Shown: positions 21,383-31,645 of the stretch, in pieces
How the letters are laid out: each line of letters opens with the position of its first letter
How positions within the stretch are numbered: position 1 is the first letter of the stretch
Assembly (NCBI GenBank): GCA_020796225.1
Contig: CM036755.1
Location: forward strand, 78,811,772 to 78,875,771
DNA length: 64,000 nt
Direction: 5' to 3'
Source of the DNA: Arion vulgaris
Taxonomy: Eukaryota > Mollusca > Gastropoda > Stylommatophora > Arionidae
Notes under the pieces: generated by a model
What the model saw: the letters and a program-made list of their open reading frames with translations, nothing else
Database searches by the model: none
What the model was told of the DNA's origin: nothing
Made by a program: the position numbers and the translations under genes

Positions 21383-21717
21383 TTTTTTTTTCTTTTTTTC
21401 TTTCGTCCGCTTTCAACTCAGACGAGTTTCATCTCTGAAACTGATTTTTGCGTGAAAATCCGTTTTTCAATTTCTTACAATGGCAGCAGCGTGCACATTG
21501 TAAATTACTTACACTGGCAGCCGTGTGCTCAATGTACTCGTAATTAGTATTCCTCGCCATACAGGCAGATTTTCTCCGACTTCAGAGGTACTCACGTTAT
21601 CGTCCTGAGTAAGACCAGGGACTCGAACAAATGCCGGACAGTAGGTTCGAACCCGAGCTATGAGGCGTCTCACAGCTAGCAGGCCGAGCTACTATCAACT
21701 ACTCTAGGCAGTCCCCC
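21383..21717 (-). mobile_element. tRNA-derived, poly(A)-tailed SINE with target duplication
   Basis: On the minus strand it has an A-box-like 'tagctcggcctgctagc', a consensus B-box 'gggttcgaacc', a body, and a poly(A) tail seen as T-rich sequence at 21381-21403. It is flanked by the repeated 'agaaatccat' (21371-21380 and 21718-21727), so it jumped into the last unit of the 49-bp array. Confidence 0.85.
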
Positions 21718-21734
21718 AGAAATCCATCTAATTT

Positions 21735-22033
21735 GGAGGTCTCTGTGGTATAGAGGTTAGGTGTTTGTCTCTCGTGTTCTTCATCTAATTCTCTCGTGTT
21801 CTTCATCTAATTCTCTCGTGTTCTTCATCTAATTCTCTCGTGTTCTTCATCTAATTCTCTCGTGTTCTTCATCTAATTCTCTCGTGTTCTTCATCTAATT
21901 CTCTCGTGTTCTTCATCTAATTCTCTCGTGTTCTTCATCTAATTCTCTCGTGTTCTTCATCTAATTCTCTCGTGTTCTTCATCTAATTCTCTCGTGTTCT
22001 TCATCTAATTCTCTCGTGTTCTTCATCTAATTC
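21735..22033 (+). repeat. 22-bp minisatellite (12 copies) growing from a tRNA-like head
   Basis: 'gtggtatagaggttaggtgt' at 21748-21767 resembles the A-box half of tRNA-Glu. Its continuation 'ctctcgtgttcttcatcta' is then repeated as 'attctctcgtgttcttcatc' + 'ta', 12 nearly identical units. Confidence 0.85.
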
Positions 22034-22039
22034 TTCAGA

Positions 22040-22375
22040 ATATAAATTAAGCAGAACAGACCAGGTCATTATATTTCGACTACGTACCGGACACTGCAGA
22101 CTCAACAAACACTTATATAGACTAGGATTAAGTCAAACAGCTCTCTGCCAGTGTCAGCAGGTGGAACAGACATCTGAGCATATCCTGCAAGACTGTCCTC
22201 TCCTGGGTGAACTGAAAAGCAACATTTGACCACACCCAGTCGACCTGAAAACTAAAGTTTGGAAACCTGATAGACCTGAAGCTGACTGTGCAGTTTGTGG
22301 TCCACAGTAAATTAAGCGCATGACCAGAGATCGCTGAAGAGGAAGAATAGAAATATGTAGAAGAGTGAAAAAAAA
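22040..22375 (+). mobile_element. LINE C-terminal zinc-knuckle tail
   Basis: The + strand reads RTGHCRLNKHLYRLGLSQ, then ALCQCQQVEQTSEHILQDCP. This CxC...H...C arrangement closes the RNase H-bearing Jockey/R1-type polyproteins. It ends in an A14-15 run, the probable 3' tail. Confidence 0.75.
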
Positions 22376-22433
22376 AAAAAAAGTCAGGAGTCATGTATAA
22401 TTGATGTTAATAGAGTTTTATTTTGCATCTCAG

Positions 22434-22562
22434 GCAAGACACACAAACATCTGCAAAAAAACAACTGCAAATTCATCAAAACGCAAGCCCTTTGATTCTT
22501 CGAAACAGCGGGTTGTTGAAGGAGAGCTGTCTCTTAAGCAGATCAAGCAAGCACAAAAGAAG
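22434..22562 (+). CDS. ZC2HC1A: ZC2HC1A-like exon B: second half of zinc finger 1 and basic linker
   Basis: A 129-bp, 43-codon exon, phase 0 at both ends, between 'attttgcatctcag' and 'gtattcttg'. ARHTNICKKT supplies the His and last Cys that complete the C2HC finger begun in exon A. 'SKRKPFDSSKQRVVEGE' then matches the family's conserved K-R-K-x-F-D-S-S-x-Q-R signature after finger 1, and a Lys/Gln-rich segment (KQIKQAQKK) ends the exon. The intron before it (16714-22433) is 5.7 kb, mostly minisatellites and transposon remnants. Confidence 0.9.
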
Positions 22563-22720
22563 GTATTCTTGTAGGATAGATTTTTATCATTTCAGATAAT
22601 GGCAATGCATGTCTTGGATGCTGATGTGATGTTTTTCTGTCCAGATGCTTTACTCTTCCACTAAACTTAAAACAGTGTTGGGGGAGAAGAAGCTATGTCA
22701 CATGTCTATATCCTTCTAAT

Positions 22721-22957
22721 GACTAGATGGTGGAGCATCTGGCCGATGGATAAGAGCGCGACACCCATGCAGGAGATTCGGGTTCAATCAACGGTACAGG
22801 CAAGGAGTTTTTTCTGTCGAGGGCATAAAGAAAACATCCTAACCTGAACAGTTTCACAGCGATTGCACTAACCATGCAGCCATAATTTCGCAGGCTCATG
22901 TCCATCCTGTCCTACACCGGCCCAAAAAGCGGTATTACCAACAGTAACGACTAGATG
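22721..22957 (+). mobile_element. tRNA-derived SINE with 9-bp target duplication
   Basis: The element proper is 22730-22948. The head 'tggccgatggataagagcgc' (A-box-like) and 'attcgggttcaatc' (B-box-like) resemble a tRNA. It is flanked by 'gactagatg' at 22721-22729 and 22949-22957. Confidence 0.8.
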
Positions 22958-22984
22958 TTTAATAAGATGTTCCTTCAAACAAGA

Positions 22985-23185
22985 GACTTCACCTTACAGT
23001 GTTACACACTTCACCTTACAGTGTTACACACTTCACCTTACAGTGTTACACACTTCACCTTACAGTGTTACACACTTCACCTTAGTGTTACACACTTCAC
23101 CTTACAGTGTTACACACTTCACCTTACAGTGTTACACACTTCACCTTACAGTGTTACACACTTCACCTTACAGTGTTACACGCTT
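22985..23185 (+). repeat. 22-bp minisatellite, 9 copies
   Basis: The unit is 'cacttcaccttacagtgtta' + 'ca'. One copy lacks two bases ('ccttagtgtt'). Confidence 0.93.
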
Positions 23186-23453
23186 CGTTGAGAGAGGCAT
23201 CTTCTGTGTTTGAAAGAAAGCATTCAAGATTTAATCCAAAAATAAGAGCAAGGAAGAAAACTAAATTGGATAGTTTCTTGGGGATTGTAAAATGCATATT
23301 ACATTTTTTATCTTTTCTATTTTCACAATTTCACTGATTCACAATATACTATTTTTGGCATGTGAATAGTTTTTTTGGGTTGGTTCTAAAAATATTGCAC
23401 CCATAGTTTAGCTAACTAAAATATTGTTTGAAATATGATTTAAAGTGTGACTT

Positions 23454-23574
<121 letters not shown>

Positions 23575-23724
23575 TAAAATAGATTTAGTTTCACCAAATA
23601 TTTACTGTATTAGCAAATATAATGTAGTATTAACTCTGCAGGAAAAATATTAGCATGCATTAAAAATAAAAGTTATCAAGGGCCTTGATTGACAATAGAT
23701 CTTTGATAGACAAGTCCAACTAAT

Positions 23725-23980
23725 CTCTTAATATTGATAATCTCTTTATATTGGTAGTCTCTTTATATTGGTAATCTCTTTATATTGGTAATCTCTTTAT
23801 ATTGGTAGTCTCTTTATATTGGTAGTCTCTTTATATTGGTAGTCTCTTTATATTGGTAATCTCTTTATATTGGTAATCTCTTTATATTGGTAATCTCTTT
23901 AAATTGGTAATCTCTTTATATTGGTAGTCTCTTTATATTGGTAGTCTCTTTATATTGGTAGTCTCTTTATATTGGTAATT
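23725..23980 (+). repeat. 17-bp minisatellite, about 15 copies, seeded by a piggyBac 3' end
   Basis: The unit is 'tctctttatattggtaa' with a/g variation at the last positions. In reverse it is 'ttaccaatataaagaga', which continues directly from the piggyBac-derived copy at 23975-24235. The corresponding end of the sister copy at 18465-18490 reads 'attacttatataaagaga'. Confidence 0.85.
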
Positions 23981-24235
23981 TATTGATGAATACATAGACA
24001 TTAAGAAAATTGTAAATGGATGAGTAGTTTATTATTGTTCACAAACTAGCAACAGGATCATCAGTGAAATCTCTAGTCTCTGAATTGTACGGCATAATTA
24101 GTTTTCCCCAGAGTATCCTAGAATGAATGGCAAACTCTGTTTCACTTCTATTTCTAGCAAAAACCACAACGTAATGCGTTTGTTGTCACTTACACTTAAA
24201 GTAGTTTTCTGTTAATATAAAAGTTGAATGGGAAT
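23975..24235 (-). mobile_element. piggyBac-derived MITE, minus copy
   Basis: The reverse strand matches 16365-16600 and the ends of 17780-18490: 'aggatactctgg', 'gtacaattcagag', 'gttgctagtttgtgaacaat' and 'attttcttaatgtct'. The transposase body is missing. Confidence 0.6.
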
Positions 24236-24600
24236 AGAACGTAATTGAGAAGAAATGAAATATAAAAACGTCTCTAAAAAGACGAAACTTCAACACGTTG
24301 TGCCAATAACATCTTTGTACTTTGTAAAGATCTTGCATACGAAGCAGTTATAGCATTGTTGTTATAGATGGTAAGTTTTCAAAACATATTTGTGTTACTT
24401 CAGAAAATGCTTAAAACACCCCTATGGGTTAGTCTCGAGTTGCTGCAATGCTACTTCAGTAACCAATTACCAAATTGGGGAGTTGACAATGTAAAATCAC
24501 ACTGTATTTTTACTGCAAAAACCTCTTCTTCTTGCTGTGAAGTTGAACAATGAAATCAATTAAATGAGAGAATGAAAATTGCGCTATGACAGAAAAGAAG
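24236..24600. other. Intronic stretch, nothing recognised
   Basis: AT-rich intron B-C sequence without a recognised element. Confidence 0.4.
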
Positions 24601-24855
24601 TATGAATACTGAAAGTTGTCTATTGGGCATGCGGGTGTTTGCGGTAATGAGAGAGTGGACAGGCTTGCATCAACAGCATCGATTGTTGGGGAGTTGAGGA
24701 TGGATAAGGGGATATTCTTCGGTCTCTTCGCGACTCTCTGTTGGATGAGGACACTAAAATTGACAGGCACCATCAGTATGCATACTCTTCAATATCTGTT
24801 GGGGAGACTGAGCACCTATGGGTCTGCCCGGAGTGCAATGACGTCAGTTTAGTAA
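24600..24855 (+). mobile_element. LINE RNase H C-terminal fragment
   Basis: The + strand reads IGHAGVCGNERVDRLAS, the GHxGxxGNExxDxxA motif that ends RNase H domains of Jockey/R1-type LINEs. A second copy is at 55905-56245. Both are 5'-truncated and frameshifted. Confidence 0.75.
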
Positions 24856-25009
24856 CCAATAACCAATTATTAAAAAAACCAAAAACTTCTGTATAGCTAA
24901 CTCCTGATGACTGGGAGCATATAGTAATAGCTTATTTGTTGTTTAGGATGGTCTATCCTATCAAGTAATTTTAATTTACAATCTATTTATTTATTCTCTA
25001 ATCCTGTTT

Positions 25010-25400
25010 TGCCTTTCAGCATCAGGTAGTAAAAGAAGACACCTGGAGCGAACCTCTCTATGCATCTTGTCTTTCTTTCTTTTCTCCAGTTCTGATTTGC
25101 CTCACAGCTTCAGGGTAAGAAGAGATCTCTAGAACTGGTTTTTGTGTGCGCTTCATAAACAGTGTCTTTCGTTGCCTCTGTTATCATGAGGTTCACCTTT
25201 TGCGTTGTCTGCCTTTTGCTTTGTATCCACTTTATCGGAGTAACATTGCTCTTTGTGGCTCACTGTTTGTTGGTAATCTGCTTATGTGGCTGGACCATTT
25301 AATTTGTTGTTTCTTGATGAAGTTCATTACAGATGTTGTGTCCATTTTTTTTCCTGATGTTTTCATTTCTAAACCGGTCTCTTTACAATAAAATGCTTTA
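25010..25400 (-). mobile_element. LINE fragment, RT C-terminal tail
   Basis: The minus strand reads MNFIKKQQIKWSSHISRLP, a diverged version of 'MQFIKQQQIKWFGHLTR' in the SRQPENL family. A close relative is at 54465-54730 ('tctaatcctgttttgcc', 'cttcataaacagtgtctttc'). Confidence 0.6.
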
Positions 25401-26070
25401 AGACTCCTGATATGTTTGAAGTAAATTAAAGTTATTATCTGTATATTTTATGACATTACTGTATGGTTAAAGACTATCAGAAGTTGACAATTCCTACAAA
25501 TAACCTAGTTTTTTAGTTACATATTTTCATTTTAGGCCCGTTTGGATTTTTTTGTATTCTATATATAGTGTGCTGTGAAAGAAGGGAAATTCTTCACTTC
25601 TATTGTATCCTTTGCTTGATAAAAGGCCTTTTGGTCGAAACGTTGCTGTGTATTGTCATTGTTTTTGTATTTTGTAAAACTACAGTACTTTGTTATTACA
25701 TGCTTCGCCATTGCTACAAATAACCTATACATAACCTATACATATCTACAAGTCCTCTTGACCACATAACAAATTTATCTACTTCTTTTCCACAAGTTTT
25801 CCAACATTTCTTTCTCTTGATATTTTGTGCAAATCCGGGGATAGGTTGATAGTGTTTGACTTGAAAATCCTCCATGAGTAGAAATATTCTGACAGTTTCA
25901 TTTTATTTCCATCTTGTTCCTATCAAAGCATTGTGACTGTAATTGTCACTGTCTACTGATTTCAAATTTGAGAGTCTTCTTGAACTATGGTTTCCTGCAT
26001 CTGCTCCTTGTGTTCTTTGTTCTTCCAACTTTTCTTTTTTATGTAGGTTTTAATTCTGATATTTTTCTTT
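25401..26070. other. Intronic stretch, nothing recognised
   Basis: AT-rich. The phrase 'gccttttggtcgaaacgttg' near 25625 occurs widely in animal repeats, but no element boundary is visible. Confidence 0.35.
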
Positions 26071-26265
26071 ACTCTTCACCCCTAGGAGGCATAGTTCCGC
26101 AACCAAGGCCTTCCAATCCCTCCTATCCAAGATCATCCTTTCCAGATCTCTCCACTCCCCATTTTCCTTTTTTGGGGGGGTCCTTCTTCCTCCGGAAGCG
26201 AGCTATGAATTTTCTTGGTTGTAGTTTCTGTAGTTATCTAGTGTTTTTTTACTGGGTGGGGTAGC
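26071..26265 (-). mobile_element. LINE 3' end fragment
   Basis: The + strand 'gcaaccaaggccttccaa', 'tttccagatctctccactcc' matches 47475-47545, the 3' end of the LINE inserted at 47440-48120, in the same orientation. Confidence 0.6.
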
Positions 26266-26279
26266 TAGCCCCACATCCT

Positions 26280-26385
26280 ACCTCCTCAGTCGTCTCTTAT
26301 GACATGCTTGGTAGTTAACAGTGGTTCTATTATTTACACCCCTAATTTGGGCCCCGGTAACCACTCATGTGAGTTCTGATATTGG
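26280..26385 (-). mobile_element. SINE family 2a head, minus copy
   Basis: 'cctcctcagtcgtctcttat' followed by 'ttgggccccggtaaccactc' is the reverse of the head seen at 7242-7330. Confidence 0.55.
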
Positions 26386-26403
26386 TATGATTTATTTATG
26401 TAG

Positions 26404-26542
26404 GAGGTAAAGCCACCAAAAAGTCACTGGCGTGAACAGCACCAAGATTTTATCAATGCTGTGAGGAGTGCAAGAGGTGTACAACATGCCATCAACTCTG
26501 GCGGGACACTGCCTCCACCACCACCACCATCAATCAATGCAG
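26404..26542 (+). CDS. ZC2HC1A: ZC2HC1A-like exon C: conserved HW...F and polyproline segment
   Basis: A 139-bp exon from 'ttatttatgtag' to 'gtatgacc', starting in phase 0 and ending one base into a codon. It reads EVKPPKSHWREQHQDFINAV, then RSARGVQHAINSGGTLPPPP and a six-Pro run before SINA. Vertebrate ZC2HC1A has the same order between its two fingers: a W-R-x-x-H/E-x-F-I helix, A-I/L-x-x-G-G-x-L, then PPPPPPS. Lineup of the Gly-Gly-x-Leu-Pro6 block is the strongest single homology signal for the gene. Confidence 0.92.
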
Positions 26543-26599
26543 GTATGACCATTGGATGCTGACCTCTGTAGCATTCATCATCAGGATTGTAATAGTTGC

Positions 26600-26860
26600 C
26601 TTAATATTTATTGTTATTGATGACAGCTGTAATATCAGTACTTCAAGAGCTTCAGTCCGGAAACTGGCCAGGTCTACAGACTCTGCTATCTGAACTGTGC
26701 AACCAGTGTAAGGTTGTCATGTAGTGGATATAGTCTGACTGGGGAATACCAGAGAATGAGACAAATGATCAACTAGCAAAGGAAGGCAATGCAGGAGAGT
26801 AACTAGATGTACCAGTTATATTATCAGCAAAAGAAAACGATGATAATCTTCTTCGAATGC
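26600..26860 (+). mobile_element. LINE RNase H fragment
   Basis: The + strand reads VLQELQSGNWPGLQTLLSEL and, after internal stops, WGIPENETNDQLAKEGNAGE. These are the (A)LQ...L and GIxGNExADxLAKEG blocks of a Jockey-type RNase H. It is dead. Confidence 0.65.
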
Positions 26861-26861
26861 T

Positions 26862-27060
26862 CGATGTCGACCACTTGTTAAACCACTCTTCGTGATTTGT
26901 ATGTGATCTGAGCCTAAGAGCGATTGTACATTGTGCCAGTTATGCACCTACAAATAGGCCAGCACATCCGATTTCTGCTACGCTTTTTATTTACTAGAGT
27001 AGTTTCCCTAGGCCCCTCCTCAGTTACCTCTTACAACATGCCTTGTAGGTTGCAGTAGGC
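26862..27060 (-). mobile_element. SINE family 2b, minus copy
   Basis: It runs from 'gatgtcgaccacttgttaaa' through 'tgtatgtgatctgagcctaa' and 'ctagagtagtttccctagg' to 'catgccttgtaggttgcag'. Confidence 0.75.
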
Positions 27061-27770
27061 TCAAGAGAGAGGGCTCAGGAGAGCATGCGGGCTACGAATT
27101 TTGCCCCGTGGTCAACGTCTCTTCGATGACTTATAATCGTGCCCCCATCCCTGAGATAGGGGCCAGATTTCCGCCCTATGTGGACCCTCATGCAGCTCAT
27201 CTCGACTCCCAGCATACTCATCGGCTCAAGAGAGGGCCCAAAGAGAGCATGCACAGGTTCCGAGTTTTGTCGCATGCGATTCCATGTTTATCCTTCCAGC
27301 TTTTCCCATTGACTAGGAGAGATGAGCATTAATAGTCACCCTGGGAGTTCGCTTGTCTGTGTTGCGGGCAGATCCCATCTAGCGTAACTACCTTTGCATC
27401 TCTACTTGCCCAAGAGTAGCTCTCCCACAGCACCTGCCCTCTTAGCCAGACCGGAACTACCGTCTGTTACCAGCTTTTCCCATCGACCGGGAGAGATGAG
27501 CATTAATAGTGACTCTGGGAGTTTGCTTGCCTGTGTTGCGAGCGGATCCCATCTAGTGTGACTACCTTTGCATCTCTACTTGCCCCAGAGTAGCTCTCCC
27601 ACGGCACCTGCCCTTTTAGCCAGACCGGAACTACCGTCTGTTACCAGGGTCACCACGTGGAGGTGAGGACAGGGGATTAGCGCCAGCTCGCTAGTCCTGG
27701 TCCGCCGTTGTTTTCTTGCGCCTTTGACCCCTTGTGTGGATTTAAAGAGCTAAGTAGTAAATCTTTATGG
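27061..27770 (+). repeat. GC-richer interspersed repeat with tandem ~180-bp monomers
   Basis: Two monomers (about 27295-27474 and 27475-27652) share 'gggagagatgagcattaata', 'tacctttgcatctctacttg', 'agtagctctcccac' and 'gccagaccggaactaccgtc'. An upstream pair of 'ggctcaagagaggg' ... 'gagcatgc' blocks (27058, 27223) may be further degenerate monomers. They lead into 'caccacgtggagg' ... 'gcctttgacccc', the block shared with 5438-5580 on the other strand. Confidence 0.65.
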
Positions 27771-28178
27771 AGTATGACAGAATAAAATCAAAATATCAAG
27801 AGCATGTAAATTCCCAGTGACAACAAACAGTAGCAAATCAGCTGAAAAAAAACAACACATAAATGCTTTCAAGTATAGATGTTTCTAGAATAGTTCTCAA
27901 TACTCATGTACAGAACAGATAACATACAGATCTATCCTACAAGAACTCAGAATTCAAAAAAATAGTTTGGTGTAAGAAAATAACATTGAAGAATGTAAAG
28001 TATTTTGGACACAAAAAAGAGACACAAAGGTTTGGAAAAAAAGACAATTATGGGAAGTGGCATTCTGGGAAAGCAGAGAGTAGGAAGTCCAAGGACAAGA
28101 TGGATACAAAGTGTGATGAATGACTTGAAGATAACATTTTCAGAAAATCTGGCCTTTTGATATGAACAAAATTTAAAT
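27771..28178 (+). mobile_element. Degenerate LINE tail (28030-28170) in AT-rich intron
   Basis: The + strand 28045-28130 can be read GSGILGKQRVGSPRTRWIQS..MNDL, a weak GRPRTRW-type LINE C-terminus. The rest of the stretch is featureless AT-rich intron. Confidence 0.35.
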
Positions 28179-28420
28179 AGTGGCATATCCTTTATAGGAC
28201 GTAGCCATCAACCACAGTAAACGAGTCCTTTGATTTTCTAGACACTACTTATACGTTCAGTAGTTTGCCATTGCTTTCTGAACAGTGAGGTCTATTTTAC
28301 CTTTTGTAAAAATCCCACGGAAATGAATTTGCTTCCGAACTTGCCCACTGTGGGATTTGAACCAGGTACGCTTGGGTCTGTGATCGAGCTCACTACCGTT
28401 TGAGCTACAGATGCTCATAT
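28179..28420 (-). mobile_element. tRNA-derived SINE (family 1), minus copy
   Basis: It is nearly identical in layout to 8068-8310: 'gccattgctttctgaacagt', 'gtgggatttgaaccaggtac', 'cgagctcactaccgtttgag'. Confidence 0.78.
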
Positions 28421-28920
28421 GATATAGAGAAACTTTAAAGGATTGTTATTATGGCAAAGTTCTGCTGCAGATGACAAGTTACTGAATTTGAAAAGAAAGT
28501 AACAAAAGTCATTTATTACCATAGAAGACTTTAGCTTATCTTGTTAAATTGTAGACATGATTGAGAGCCGAAAATTAGCAAATCTACAACAATGCTACAG
28601 TGATCTTTGGTTCAATCATCAAGAAACAAATTGTCTGGTTCGTTGAGAACTCAAATGATTTTGTTGAAGGATATATCTATCGATCTATACCAGGATGGCA
28701 AACAGTTGACGACAACACAGAGGAAAGACAATAAGACTGACAGCATAGAAGACATTTGCGCACCAAAGACTGCATATTATGGTAGGAGCGATACGAGAAA
28801 CGAAAACGATATAGTTTGATGTAAGTTAACTACAACTCCTAGGCGATAGAGATAGTGACATAAGAGATCCATAGGAACAGTGGAAGAGAACAGATGTTTG
28901 TGCGAGACTAGCAGCTAGAT
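28421..28920. other. Intronic stretch, nothing recognised
   Basis: A short + strand frame (28607-28819) has no recognisable domain. Confidence 0.35.
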
Positions 28921-29172
28921 AGATATCGTAGAGTTGCAGGACACACTGACAACCAATGTGTTCTTATCATAGAGTTGCAGGACACACTGACAACCAATGT
29001 GTTCTTATCATAGAGTTGCAGGATACACTGACAACCAATGTGTTCTTATCATAGAGTTGCAGGACACACTGACAACCAATGTGTTCTTATCATAGAGTTG
29101 CAGGACACACTGACAACCAATGTGTTCTTATCATAGAGTTGCAGGACACACTGACAACCAATGTGTTCTTCA
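28920..29172 (+). repeat. 41-bp minisatellite, 6 copies
   Basis: The unit is 'atagagttgcaggacacact' + 'gacaaccaatgtgttcttat' + 'c'. Copies are almost identical. Confidence 0.95.
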
Positions 29173-29249
29173 TAATATATGCTGGATATATCATGTAATC
29201 TACTACCAATAAATATAAACCACGCATGAATATCATTTGTTTCCTATAC

Positions 29250-29984
29250 ATCTTATAAATGTCCGATGTCATCAAAATAATAGTTGTTACTTCAGCAGAC
29301 CTCCAACAATTTAAAAACACCCATCTTGTTGTTTTTAAAAAAATGTCTGTGAATCCGGCAAAGGCTTCTCTGACATGGTTCTCTCTTAACACTCACATAG
29401 TAAAGACACCTACTCCAGTTGTCAGCATGTGTAACAAAGACATTGACAGAAACGAAACACTAAAATATCTTGGAATAACAGTTGAAAGAGGCCTGTTATT
29501 TAAGAGTCAAGTTGAGAAGGTAGTCCTCAAGGCAAGAAAAGGGCTAACCGCTCTCAAAGTTATGGGCGAAGGTGGATATTGAACAATGCCTACTACTTTT
29601 TCTTGATCTAATGCTGAGTGTGGTTGATTACGTCTTGGTCTTCTGATAGTGAGCAGAACATCGCTGGATAAGTTAGACGGGAACAAAAATGAAGCGATGA
29701 GACTTATACTCGTTTGCACACATGACACTTCATGTGCGGCAATGCGCTATGTTCTTAGCTTGCCAACGATGGCCATGAGACGCAAAGTCGCACAGGTAAA
29801 AGCTTATCTGAGAGTTTCTGAAGACACAACTCATCATCTGCACAAATCCATAAATGAAAACAAGGGCAGGTGTTTGAAGTAAGGCCGATCCTGGATGGCT
29901 GAGGCAGAGGATGTTATTAAACAGGTTTGTACTCTAGACGAGCTTAGGCATGGGGAAGAATGGATGCCTATATCAGAGGATATG
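29250..29984 (+). mobile_element. LINE (R1/Jockey-like), RT thumb/connection region, left half
   Basis: The frames read SVNPAKASLTWFSL, ETLKYLGITVERGLLF, KSQVEKVVLKARKGLTALKV, then after shifts AMRLILVCTHDT and LSLPTMAMRRKVAQVKAYLR, ending WMPISEDM. This is the region C-terminal to the RT active site. The element continues at 30560 after a 575-bp insertion. Confidence 0.82.
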
Positions 29985-30573
29985 GCCATTTGGCCATTTG
30001 AGTTGTTCGTATGTGTCGATTCCTCCCGCCAATAATGGCTGACACATTCCGTTTCTGAGGACATTTTTTTTTGAGGTTGTTCTCTAGACAGTTGCAGTCC
30101 CCTGCTGACGAGATCTGTCTTCCCGGGTTTGTCTGGAGTCGTCCTACTCTAGATGACTTCAGCCTTCTGTTGCCGGGCTCACCAACCCAGGCTTTTTGCA
30201 GGGTGTGCTTCCTGGACACTGTAGTTTAATCCCTTATGCTTAAGGGAAAGTGTCATAGAAGTAGAAGACAAGACAAGAAAAGGATGTCCTCCTCAAGAGA
30301 GAGAGAGAGGACAAGTGCTATTTGTCCCATAGCTGGGGATGGGTTGGTTGCAGCCAGAGCATTTACCACTCGCCGGTGGGTTCTGCACTGTCACCTTATG
30401 AGGCCCCATCCTGCTCCCTGCCTTTTGGTCTGGCCTTTCACCTTCAGTCTGTTCGGCTTGGTTAGACCTGCCAGGAGTTAGACTCCCGCCGACATAGCCT
30501 GAAGGATCCTAAAGGCACACAAACCCTCCAACCACGATAAGGTAGGCTAATATGGAGGGTATCAGAGGATATG
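29971..30573. mobile_element. 575-bp insertion inside a LINE, with 14-bp target duplication
   Basis: The inserted DNA is 29985-30559. 'tatcagaggatatg' occurs at 29971-29984 and again at 30560-30573. Removing the insert and one copy rejoins the LINE frame (PISEDM|IDYTRVVNNL). The insert is GC-richer, holds a short (GA)n at 30297-30312 and resembles 18765-19225. A 14-bp duplication is typical of target-primed retrotransposition, but no poly(A) or coding region is visible. Confidence 0.85.
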
Positions 30574-31345
30574 ATAGATTACACCAGGGTTGTCAATAAC
30601 TTGGACGCTGCTGTAGAGAATGGGCACCGGGCGTAGTCAATGTAGAGATTCTTGCACTCATGGATCAGCACTTCCATCCAGGTGATATCATATCTACATC
30701 GATGGCTCTGTCAGACGTGGAACCCGATCATCGTGGTCCTATTCAGCACAATGAAACGGTAGCACACTGCATGAGGACTGCGGCGCTTTCGAGACAATTA
30801 CATCGAGCATGACTATGGAGATCACCGCTGCCTCCAGGGCTCTGTCATGGGTGGCTGAGCAACAGGTAACCCATACGATTATCATACCAGACTCGATGAA
30901 TATGCTTCAAAGGATTGAATCTGGAAGTCTGCACGTGGAATGGGTGGACATCATTCAGAGATCACATCTCAAGAAAATGACTTGGCTGTATACACCTGGA
31001 CATGCTGGAGTTCAGGGTAACAAATGTGCTGACTTTCTTGCAAACAATGCCCGACTCAAGCGGGCAGAAGCATGGACAGAGCCGATATCATCAATGTGGT
31101 ATTCTCTCATTTATGTGACATGAGCGAGTCTCATACACTGGAACGAGTTCTAAAATTAGGCATTAAGTTTGGACATGCCAGACTGTGTTGTCTTAGTGGT
31201 AGAGAGAGCAGATATACTAATCAGCTTCTCATGGGTACAGTGAGCAAGTGGACTTTGCGATGGCTGCTGCAGCGGAGACGAGACACAAATGGGAATGCCC
31301 AATGTGACATGATGTCGATCGCATAATATAACATAACATAAAAAA
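30560..31345 (+). mobile_element. LINE (R1/Jockey-like), RNase H domain and 3' end
   Basis: The RNase H active-site order is visible across frames: IYIDGSVRRGTRSSW (Asp), SMTMEITAASRAL (Glu), IIPDSMNMLQRI (Asp), then LYTPGHAGVQGNKCADFLAN (the conserved His region). A short C-terminal segment and a 3' (ataac)n tail at about 31320-31345 follow. The 3' end matches 1-155. Two frameshifts and stops make it non-functional. Confidence 0.85.
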
Positions 31346-31439
31346 CAAAGTTGGCTGACAAGCTCCATCTCACCAAAGTCTACTTAAATATCTCAAAATC
31401 TACATCCAAGAAAGATGCTTTCAGTAAAGTGTACACAAC

Positions 31440-31645
31440 CATTCAACATGTCCGCCTGCCAAGCGTTGTTCGTAGCGCATTGGACGACGGGTGACAAGCC
31501 CCCTGGGAATGCGGTTCAATTGCACGGCTGGCAGAAAAGCCACAGGTTCTCCAGATTTACGGTGTTTGTGGCACTGAACCGAAGTGTTACGATGTCCATG
31601 GCACCGAGCCGAATAGCTGAACGCTCAAGTGCTTCTGGATAAAGA
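31440..31645 (+). mobile_element. tRNA-derived SINE, family 3
   Basis: It is collinear with 2465-2668: 'gtagcgcattggacgacggg', 'gcggttcaattgcac', 'cacaggttctccagattt', 'gaacgctcaagtgcttctgg'. Confidence 0.65.
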
